From Mesotaenium endlicherianum (lineage: Eukaryota > Streptophyta > Zygnematophyceae > Zygnematales > Mesotaeniaceae), in the NCBI GenBank assembly GCA_009602735.1, contig WELA01012345.1:752463-790486 (forward strand): DNA of 38,024 nucleotides, in the 5' to 3' direction. A program made the position numbers and the translations under genes. Shown piece by piece: positions 18,873 through 26,759 of the stretch (the stretch's first letter is position 1; each line of letters begins with the position of its first letter). A model generated the notes under the pieces. It did no database searches, was not told the DNA's origin, and worked only from the letters and a program-made list of their open reading frames with translations.

Positions 18873-19485
18873 CATTAGACACTCTTCTCTTCTCGCAGTT
18901 TCTGAACAGAAGACTAAAACTGCTACTGGTGATAGGTCTCTGCATAATAAATTCTGAAAATTTACCTGGCTGTAGTCCATAAGTAGCCGGTCATTTAGAG
19001 TCCATGTTTGTTCAATTTGAAGCACTGGTGAGAGAGATATGATGCTCTAAGTAGAACGGGGTCAGGCTGCTGGCATTATTAGGGCAGAATATGCCTTCTG
19101 ACATTGTGCCCTCCCCTGAACTTGGAATGCTCTGAAACTCAAGACTCTGGTAGAACATCTTACAACGCCCAGTTTGAGACTTAGTTTGCAGAATTTGGAG
19201 AAGCATAGAATGACTTAAGATTTTCAGAAGTTTCTGCACAGATTTGGAGGAGTGCCTACTCTCTCAGCTCTCAACGACAGTCCAAAAATTAGAATGCTCT
19301 CAAATTTGGTGACCCGGTAGAGTTCTCTGACGCAATCCGTTTGACACTCAAATTTTAGGATTTAGAGCAGTTCTGTGGCCGCTATGAATTTTGGAATTTG
19401 TAGCAGATTCTGGGCCAACTTGAACAATTTTCTTTATCATTAAGGAGTAGGCTAGCCAATAAGGTCACACCACCCACGACCTTGC

Positions 19486-19614
19486 CTAGTCCACCTTACA
19501 TGTGTAGCACCTGACCTGGCGCCTTGGACTAATCCTCTTCACATGTGTGGCATCTGACTTGAAGCTGTTGACTAGTCTGCACCACATGTGTAAGACCTTA
19601 CTTGACGCGCCGAG
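19486..19614 (+). repeat. Three 43-bp tandem units in element B 3' region
   Basis: Units start at 19486, 19529 and 19572 (CTAGTCC, CTAATCC, CTAGTCT). Each contains an ACATGTG core and a C/T-ACTTGA-like block. The period is exactly 43 with imperfect identity. Confidence 0.85.
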
Positions 19615-19631
19615 ACGTCGCTTTTTCTGTC

Positions 19632-19641
19632 GGGGGGGTGA
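19632..19641 (+). promoter_or_regulatory. Element B polypurine tract
   Basis: GGGGGGGTGA directly before the 3' LTR; it primes plus-strand DNA synthesis. Confidence 0.75.
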
Positions 19642-20144
19642 TGTAGTGATTTGAGTTATTATATATTAGTTTGCATATATTTTAATGTTTTCAAATATAT
19701 TTGGATTAGTATTGTGTGGATTCAAGTGTGAATAGGTACTCTAGTAACTTGGTTCATGTCCTTTGAACCTTCTAAGGCATTTTCGAAGTTAGAGGAAAGA
19801 CCTAGAAGAACTCCTCGTGGCAAAAGTCAAATGTGCCATTTTTAGGTCAAAAGGACATGTGTACATTATTCTAGAAAGAGGTGGCAAGTTTTGGGATGTG
19901 TTGGGTGCTAACACATCAACATACACCTTCCTAGAAATTACTTATTTAGCAAGTATATAAACAAGAGCTAGAACATAGAAAGACATTCCAGAATTACTCT
20001 TGTACTTGCCAAATTCCAGAAATATATTAATTTTCAAGAAGCCATCTCTCTTTCAAGAAGCTACCACTTGTGTTCAAAGATCCTTGTCTTGAATAGATAA
20101 AGTATTATATTTCACTAAGTACTTCATCTATCTGTTTCACTACA
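19642..20144 (+). repeat. Element B 3' LTR
   Basis: 503 bp, same length as the 5' LTR, TGTAGTGATTTGAG to TTTCACTACA, with a TATATAAA at 19954-19961. Confidence 0.95.
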
Positions 20145-20149
20145 CTATA

Positions 20150-20942
20150 TCAACCAAAAAGAAAGTTAGTGGGATGACTTGTTGTCCCAGATTCAGTGAA
20201 CGTTGCTGTGCATGCGTCAACGGGAAAGACCCCGTTTAAACTCAATCTGGGTTGAGTCCCTAAGTCTCCCTTATATGTCCTAGGGGAGTCATTGACCCAC
20301 CCTGAGGGGATTGACAATCCGGTCTCCTTTCAGTTGACTTAGGAGTTTGCTGACACGCTGTCAAAAGTTTAGCAAAACCTGTATAAAGCACAAAAACCCG
20401 ATCAACACCGTCGAGAACTGACATTTTCTACGGGTGACTTGGTCAAATTGCATTCTTAGCACCTGTACCTTTCTGGGGTGGTTAAGAAAAAGCTAGGTCC
20501 TGTCTAGGTTGGTCTATATTTGGTGGTACGACGAGTTAGCTAGAATGCTTACTAATTGAACATGTCAGCGGAATCCAAGGGTCACCAGGTATTTTATGTC
20601 TCCTTCCTGGAACCATACATTAAGGGTGACACACTATTCACAAGTCAGTAACCTGTCCAATTGGGACCGATGCCTGCCAGGGATGGTGACCCTGAGGAAT
20701 ATGAGGTGGATAAAATTTTGGAGGCTCGTTTAGTCCGTCGATCCTCTAAGTATGTCATGAAGTACCTGGTCAAATGGAAGGGATATGATGCATCTAAGGA
20801 CACATGGGAAATGAAGGACTATTTAGTCAACGCAAAAGTAGCGTTGATACGTTTCTATCTTTGGGAAGCTGGTAAACCACCCTCACTATCATTTCAGTTG
20901 ACAGGGTCAGGTGATAGGAGGTCTTCTCTGCGTTTACATTGA
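20150..20942 (+). pseudogene. Element D pol C-terminus: integrase end and chromodomain
   Basis: Resumes the D frame right after the CTATA duplication (INQKKV..., matching INQKQDNWDDLLPQS in element C). It continues through a decayed GPF region (KKLGPV, SFLEPYIKG) with frameshifts into an intact-looking chromodomain: EEYEVDKILEARLVRR, YVMKYLVKWKGYDASKDTWE. The open part from 20661 ends at TGA 20940-20942. The homologous stretch of element C ends in the same way. The domain would have recognised chromatin marks at the integration site. Confidence 0.85.
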
Positions 20943-21101
20943 TGGGGAAAGTGACAAAAGAGGGCAGTTAAGTGACGGTTGTGACAGGCAACCTACCTTA
21001 CAATTAAGTTGGAGGGAGTGGGACAGCTTTTCCATTATTTTCCCTTCGTGTGTCCTGTACTCTGTTACTATACTAACTGAGCTATTGCATGGGTGAGCAG
21101 G

Positions 21102-22789
21102 ATGACCAAGCAGAATGACAAACTTAAGAGGAAGAAGAGGCTGACGAGGTCCGGCAAAAATATCAAGAATTCTAGGATGAGATTGAAGCCACTTTGCTCT
21201 CAGGACGGGAGGCGGAACGGCGACGACTCACGAAAGATTTCGAGAAGAAAAGGGAAGAGGAGGAAAGGGCCAGGAAAGAGGAGCAAGACAGGAAGGCTGA
21301 GGAGGAAAGACTCAAAATAGTCAAGGAGGAGAGGAAGGCGGAGGAGGAAAGACTACGTAAAGCGGAAGAGGAAAGGAAGAAGCAACTGGAGAGCTATCAC
21401 TATACAGTCATAGGCAAGAGATTTGACTTGCTGCAAGAGGAACTGAAGTTTGTCCAGGAGAGCAGGACAGCAGAGCAGAGGGCAACCCTGCAAAGAGAGG
21501 GAGAGGGAGTTGTGGACAAGTATATTGAGATCCACACTGGACTTCTCTTGTACGACGACTATGCCAGGATGGTGGGGTACACGGTCAAGGAAGCCAAAGT
21601 CTTAGCCATACTGCCTAAGGACCCACCAGTACCTGTACCAGGGATAGTAGGATCTCACAGAGTAATCAGGATGATTCGGATGCTACCGGATAGCTTCAGA
21701 GACGTAACATTTTACCACAGGTTCAAGCCTATGTATACTGAGGTGGAGAGGAGAAGCAAGGAATTCTTGGCCAGGGAGACCAGCCAACAGATGTTTTAGC
21801 TCACTGGTATTCCTGTACTCTGAAAAGGGCAGGCCCTGCTTTCTTCAAGCAGCCTATGAATTGGCGCTGGATGACCATGAATATGGAGGACCAGGAAAAT
21901 GACACGGCTGAAGAGAATGACTTCAACCCTATGCTGGATGGCACCATCAGTCTGCCTTCTCATATTGCACCTTGGGACCCTAGACTGGATGGGCTCCAAG
22001 GGTGCATGAGTGACAACATGAAGGCAGAGAGGACCAGGGCCTGGCACTATTTCTCTAAGGGAAAGTATGCTTATGTCAAATGGGCAAGCAAGCAAGGGGA
22101 GAAGGCCTTGAGCACAGTCAGAGCCCAACATCCCCCACCCCAGGCTAGAAGGAGGAGGTCAGTAGATTACTCCTTATCTAAGGCTCAGTTGGACAGAATG
22201 GCAGAGGTAATCCCACCAGTCTCTGAGGAACAGGAGGAGGAGGAGGAGCAGGACACGGGAGTACGCTCTAGCTTAGTCAAAGCTCAGACTTTTGCACCCT
22301 CTCCTAAGTTGCAAAAATTGGAATGTTGGTGACAGAGAGGACCTTAAAGCAGCTAGAGAAGAGCAGTCAGCAAGAAGAGCAGCCAGTTGGAGAGGCGGAT
22401 GTCACTTGGCTGGGCAACTTCAGCAGGTGGACTCCACCTCCATCCCCAGGGGCGGATACTCAGGCTGATAGGGTCAGCAAAAGGGCTGCTAGGGAGGCAG
22501 CTAAGGGCATGCCAGCATCACCCTCGCACCGGAAGCATGTTCCCTTGTTCTATGTTATGCAGCACTCATCTGGCAACTCCATCTTGGTCCCTGTCAGATT
22601 GAAGAATTGCTCAGGAATGAGCAGCTGGTATTAACTTGCAAACTGTGCAAGAGGAGGCTGCTCAGCTGTTACGTTCTCCTCTAGGGACACCTTGGGCTGA
22701 GCTTGAAGGGTTCAGAAGGCCAGCAGATAGGAGGACCGGGTCCAGGTCTAGGTCTGCTTCACCAGAGGATAGAGCCCCAGGAACATAGG
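21102..22789 (+). pseudogene. Element D third ORF (post-pol, unknown function), frameshifted
   Basis: Starts at ATG 21102 (MTKQNDKLKRKKR) directly after GTGAGCAGG. It is spread over three frames by single-base shifts near 21190, near 21795 (TTTTAG) and near 22320. The N-terminal third is a highly charged, coiled-coil-like segment rich in Glu/Lys/Arg (EEERARKEEQDRKAEEERLK). The middle has blocks shared with element C: KYIEIHTGLLLYDDYARMV, ERRSKEFLARETSQ, NWRWMTMNM, WDPRLD and KWASKQGEK. An acidic segment and a C-terminal SR patch (RTGSRSRSASPEDRAPGT) follow. I see no transmembrane segment, signal peptide or known catalytic motif. I do not recognise the family. It lies about 160 bases after pol, same strand. 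Confidence 0.75.
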
Positions 22790-23242
22790 TTGCATGCGTG
22801 GCTCAGTAGGTTACACTCTGAGACCGATTTGGGCCAAAACGGCCAAAAACGCCCCAGGTGTTGATCTCCGGCCATCTCCGTTTGGATTTGTTTTAATGCT
22901 TAGCCAGACAAAGTGAAGAAATCGACCGCTCCACGGCAGGCAAAGATGGTATTTCTTGGTATTTCTACGCTGAATGCCAAAGAAATTGCATGGGAACAAT
23001 CTCCGCTTGATCTCCACCTTTGAAGCGTACAAATGTTCATCGTCTCGTGCAATGTGCACCATGCAATTTCGGCTAAGTATTAGAAGCGTCACCAGTGCTT
23101 GAAATTGTCACGGACACTGTCTTCTGGTTGGTCGTTGTTAAGTTTGAGTATGCCGATAACGTTGTCATGGACTACTTGGTCACAAAAAAACCAAAAACAA
23201 AATAGTAATCACAAACTCAACTTTAGATCATTTTCAAAAGCT

Positions 23243-23440
23243 ATCGGGTGGCGGGGTGGCCTGACAGGCCCGCTCCCCGTTTCCCGGTTGCTTTGTCATA
23301 TGCGACGGGTCAAAGTTGCCGGGTGGAAAGGGTGGCCGCAGAGGCCCGCTCCCCGTCACCCGACTAATTTGTGAGCCGGCTGACGGGCCAGGGCCAAAGT
23401 CGCCTGGTGGCGGGAGGACCTCTACCAAGCGGCCCGGTCC
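23243..23440. repeat. Diverged ~80-bp GC-rich tandem repeats
   Basis: Each unit starts with a CGGGTGG or CTGGTGG word, then GGGTGGCC or GGAGGACC, AGGCCCGCTCCCCGT, and ends with GGGTCAAAGT or GGCCAAAGT. At least two good copies plus a shorter third. Confidence 0.6.
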
Positions 23441-23616
23441 CTTCTGTCAGCGAGAGGGGGTCTTGCCTCTTGTACCTGTGTGTGATTGGTTGAGGCCCGT
23501 GGATTGTACACCCGCGGCTCGTTTGTCAGACAAAAACTTACCTTGACGCAAATTCGCACAAACTTGCGTCTGAACTTAACGTTATTATTCGATGCATCGG
23601 CCGGGCAGCTTTGCGC

Positions 23617-23760
23617 TGGCCAATAGGGTCGTCGAATTGGCCAATAGGGCTGGCCAAATTGTGTCGAGGTTCCTTGGCCCACATCGGGTGGAGGAGGTGG
23701 CCCTCACAAGGCCGTCTCCCCTATCCGACCAATCAAAGTTTGCTAATAAAACCATATAAA
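23617..23760 (+). promoter_or_regulatory. CCAAT/TATA promoter-like cluster
   Basis: TGGCCAATAGGG at 23617-23628, its near-copy at 23638-23649, a third CCAAT at 23729-23733 and TATAAA at 23755-23760. Order and spacing fit a core promoter firing to the right, but the sequence downstream is the end of element C, so it is probably orphaned. Confidence 0.4.
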
Positions 23761-23805
23761 TTGGCCTTAGCAAACAATCATCCTCAACGACTAGCGGACA
23801 GGCGC

Positions 23806-24523
23806 TGAAATGAATCGACTTACCAAATAGGCAATTAACAATTAATGAAGATCTTTTTATCAGCAAGTAATCTTTATGGAATTTTCCGTTATTTGATTAA
23901 ACAGCAAAGGACAACACACTAGCAGTGGACGATACTCGCAAGTCTAATGCAAGTAAACTAGCATCAATAATGCAATCAGTAAACTCATACATAAGCAAGG
24001 CTAGAAGACAGTGCATATCAATGGCTTCTCGCCTTGGATTCAGATATCTCTCAATAAGCAGTACAAGAGAGTTGGCCTCGTATTCGAAAGCCAAACTTGA
24101 GAGAAATGTCTAGCATATGTACATGGAATGAGTTTACTGTTCAACGGCCAATGCGATGGCACCGCCTCCCCGGGAGTTAACCACGTTGGTAGGACCTCGG
24201 TTAACCAAATCCACCGCCATCTCCCATCATCCCGAATCGCCAACCATCCTACGAATGTCATCTGGTCATTCATCTAGCACACCACACTTAGATGCATATC
24301 TAGGCAGTTTGCTGCTACCGAGTACGGAAGTCAGCTGGCTGTCAAAGAATATGTCAGCAAGCTGACCTAAGTTGACTTCAGCCTATTGCTCCCGGCCGAG
24401 TCATTAACTTGATTATTTTATAAGTCCAGCAGACTCAATATTAACTAAAGTTTAGCAGGCTGAACTTATTTAAGTATTATATCTAAATGAATATTATATC
24501 TACCAATATACTGATTCATTACA
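23806..24523 (-). repeat. Element C 3' LTR
   Basis: On the plus strand TGAAATGAATCGAC to TTCATTACA, 718 bp. A 62-codon frame inside is found in both LTR copies but looks like chance. Confidence 0.9.
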
Positions 24524-24536
24524 ATCCCTCCAACTT
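24524..24536 (-). promoter_or_regulatory. Element C polypurine tract
   Basis: Minus-strand AAGTTGGAGGGAT directly upstream of the 3' LTR start TGTAATGAATC. Confidence 0.65.
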
Positions 24537-24694
24537 AATAGGTTGTCGCCTCGACAACACTAACACTGGGTACCTGGTCTTCCCCAACTGAAAGTACTGA
24601 TGCCCCTCCCACCGCCTCTTGCTCCAACACTGATGTCTCACCGTGGGGATCACTAGTAACAGTATGCTGTCCCTCCGCCCTCAGCCTACTGCCC

Positions 24695-26385
24695 TTATGA
24701 GGGAGATGTGCCTGGGGCTCTACGGTCAGGGGAGCGAGACCGGGAGCCAAACCTCCTACTTTTGTCTTGGGGTCTCCTGAAGCCTGGGGGCTCCGAGTAG
24801 GGAGAACCAAGGGGAGAACGCAGTAACTGGACTGTTTCCTCCTGCACAATCTGAAAATGAAGGGAGGCAGCCTTCTCCTGGGCATCCCTCAAACTGACAG
24901 GTACATATACCGGCATCCCAGAAGGATGCTGCATGACGTGAGCCAAGGGCACATGTCCTCTCTGCGAGGGAGATGCTGGCAGGCCTCTGGCTATCTCCCT
25001 AGCAGCCCTTCTGTCTGCCCTGTCTGACTGGGTCTTTGCGCTTGCAGATGGGCTCTGTCCTCTGGCCGTTCCCAGCCAAGTGATATCTTCTTCTTCAGCG
25101 AGCTGGTGTAGAGCTATGTCTGCCCTGGCCAACCCAGTCTTCTCCATTACAGGGGATGTGGCAGGTGTCTGGGTCACAGCGAGGCTAGTGTCCTCTTCCT
25201 GGCCTTCCTCCTCTTCTTCCTCTGACCCCTCCTCCTCTCCTTCCCGTGGCTCCTCTGAGACTGCTGGGGTCTCCTCTGTCAGCTGCTCCAGCTCTACCCG
25301 AGAAAAAGAATACCCCATTGACTTTCCCCTTTTGGGAGCTGGTGGGGGCTGTTGAGTCCTGACAGCATACAGGTCTTTCTCTCCCTGCTTGCTTGCCCAT
25401 TTGGCATAAGCGTGCTTCCCTTTAGAGAATGACTCTTGGGCCCTGCTCCTGTCATCCTGCATTTCTTGACTCATGCAGTCTCTTACTTCATCCAATCTTG
25501 GGTCCCAAGCTGCAATGTGAGGGGGCAACACTATGTTCTCCTGTAGGTCTGTTAGGAAATCTTCCTCCTCTGCCCTGTCATTTTGCTGGTCCCTCATGTT
25601 AATGGTCATCCACCGCCAATCAGTGGGCTTTTGGAAGAAGGCAGGGTCTGTCCATTTCAACGTACAAGGGTACCAATGCCCTGCAAAGTCCAGCTGACTG
25701 GTTTCCCTGGCTAAGAATTCCCAGCTCCTTCTTTCCACCTCATTATACATGGCCTTGAACCTGTTCTGGGATGTAGAGTCCTTAAAGCTGTCCGCGTCCA
25801 TGGAGATCATCCTGATGACCCTATCTTTCCCCCAGATATCCAAAATCGATACAGCTCCCTCCTCATTCACTTGGGCCATTGCCTTGGCCTCTCTGACTGT
25901 AAATTCTACCATCCTGGCATGGTCATGGTAGAGGAGGACTCCTGTGCTGACCTCTATGTACTTGTCAAAGTTTTCAGATGTTTCCCCTTCCCTCTGCAGG
26001 ATTTCCTTCTGCGACTCACTGCGACTTCTCTGGGCATACTTGAAGGCCTCCTCCAGTAGATCAAAGCCCTTGCGAGCACTGTGTAGCGATAGCTGCTGAT
26101 TCTCCTCTGTTCTTCTTCTTCAGCCTGTTGCTTCCGCCTCTCCTCCGCTTGCCTCCTTTCTTTTGCCTTCTTGGCCTCCTCTGCAGCTTGTCTGTCCAGT
26201 TCTTCCTGCCTTAGCGTGGCCTGTTCCTCCTGCTCCTTCTTCTTCTGTGCCTCCCGCTGTTGTTGGAGTCGTTGTGATTCTCGAGCGGAGATGGAGGATG
26301 ATTCGATGTCGCCACCGAATTGCAAGTATTCTGCATGTGCCTCTTTCGCTCTTCTCTTCCTCTTAAGTTCCGACTTCTGAGTCAT
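24695..26385 (-). pseudogene. Element C third ORF (post-pol, unknown function), one frameshift
   Basis: ATG at 26385 (MTQKSELKRKRR), directly after GAGCAGG; stop TAA at 24695. Apart from one frameshift near 26060 it is open for about 560 codons. Layout: a charged Gln/Glu/Lys/Arg coiled-coil-like segment (residues 40-120); a conserved middle (KYIEVSTGVLLYHDHARMV, DRVIRMISMDADSF, ERRSWEFLARETSQ, DWRWMTINM, WDPRLD, FSKGKHAYAKWASKQGEK); a long acidic Glu run; ITWLG; and an SR tail (RRFGSRSRSPDRRAPGTSPS). It has no signal peptide, membrane span or CCHC knuckle, so it does not look like an env-like ORF or a second gag. The order pol then this ORF then LTR is the same in D. A C-terminal extension in another frame to 24535 is possible. 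Function unknown; the SR tail suggests RNA or splicing-factor contacts, as inference only. Confidence 0.8.
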
Positions 26386-26759
26386 CCTGCTCAATCATAA
26401 ACACAATGCAGTCAGTGAAGTCATAGTACTTTGCCGCTACTGAGTACCCTTGGTGGAGAAGAACGTGGTAGGGAGAGTTCCAAGTATGTAATACCTTGTG
26501 TGAGTGAGTAGAAGAGGAGAATTGAGTCAGAGAGAAAAAGTGAGTGTGAGCGCGGGCTGAGTGTGTGGAATGAATACATAAAAACTTGCCTGGCTGATCC
26601 CGAGACGAAACACACTCCCTGCAACTTATTTTTAAGGTGGGCTGCCTGTCACAAGAGTCACTATCTGTCACTACCTATCACGTTTAACTGTCACATTCCC
26701 CTCCAACTTACTTGGAGACAGGACCTCCTGTCACCTGTCCAGGACGACTGAAATGACAG
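26386..26759 (-). promoter_or_regulatory. Element C pol-to-third-ORF spacer: leader/intron-like
   Basis: On the minus strand it holds a cluster of GTGACA/TGTCAC words (plus 26647-26734), a T-rich AAGTTTTTATGTATTC, a pyrimidine-rich stretch, a donor-like CACAAG/GTATTA (near 26495) and an acceptor-like TTATGATTGAGCAG one base before the ATG. Element D has a shorter spacer that shares the GTGACAGGCA block, AAGTTGGAGGGAGTG and GAGCAGGATGAC. A separate spliced transcript for the third ORF is a plausible reading. Confidence 0.45.

Larger units (their letters stand above)
18873..19641 (+). other. Element B 3' noncoding region
   Basis: About 770 bases between the pol stop and the 3' LTR, without an ORF. 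It contains repeated AATTTGGAG-like words (19000-19400), a three-unit 43-bp tandem repeat (19486-19614) and the polypurine tract. Element A has no such region, so this is a lineage feature. Confidence 0.75.
13427..20144 (+). mobile_element. Element B: near-intact Ty3/gypsy chromovirus inserted in D
   Basis: 6718 bp with 503-bp LTRs at both ends, a perfect 5-bp target duplication CTATA (13422-13426 and 20145-20149), a primer-binding site, gag, pol and a polypurine tract. By eye the two LTRs differ at roughly 14 positions (about 97% identical), so it is not brand new, yet both ORFs are open apart from an assembly gap at 16956-17053. It may be, or recently have been, autonomous. Confidence 0.95.
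6804..22789 (+). mobile_element. Element D: nested, 5'-truncated Ty3/gypsy chromovirus (host of the insertions)
   Basis: Four plus-strand pieces, 6804-6996, 12895-13085, 13239-13426 and 20150-22789, form one element once the insertions are removed. They read, in order, the integrase zinc-binding domain, the integrase core, the chromodomain, and a third ORF after pol. Each piece aligns in order with element C on the other strand. The junctions are clean: removing element A restores [12 protein letters not shown], removing B-prime restores NHVVCQ, and removing B restores LRAYINQK. The 5' part (gag, protease, reverse transcriptase) and both LTRs are missing. The right end is placed at the stop of the third ORF because I cannot find its LTR. 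Confidence 0.8.
22790..23805. other. Interval between D and C: GC-rich repeats and promoter-like stretch
   Basis: No coding signal. 23243-23440 holds three diverged, roughly 80-bp units built on CGGGTGG...GGCCC (starting near 23245, 23318 and 23400). A fourth partial unit lies at 23685-23748. At 23617-23760 CCAAT motifs and a TATAAA follow one another. The interval could be the LTR or 3' end of another, unrecognised element into which C inserted. I could not find the 3' LTR of D in it. Confidence 0.5.

Noticed and set aside
19486..19614. CRISPR-like array
   Set aside because: The units are direct tandem repeats without unique spacers, inside a retrotransposon of a eukaryote.
23925..24113. 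62-codon frame repeated at 32147-32335
   Set aside because: Present twice only because it lies in the two LTRs of element C. It is not clearly kept in the LTR of element E.
24695..26385. Third ORF as an envelope-like gene
   Set aside because: No signal peptide, transmembrane segment or cysteine-rich ectodomain; it is hydrophilic with coiled-coil and SR-type composition.
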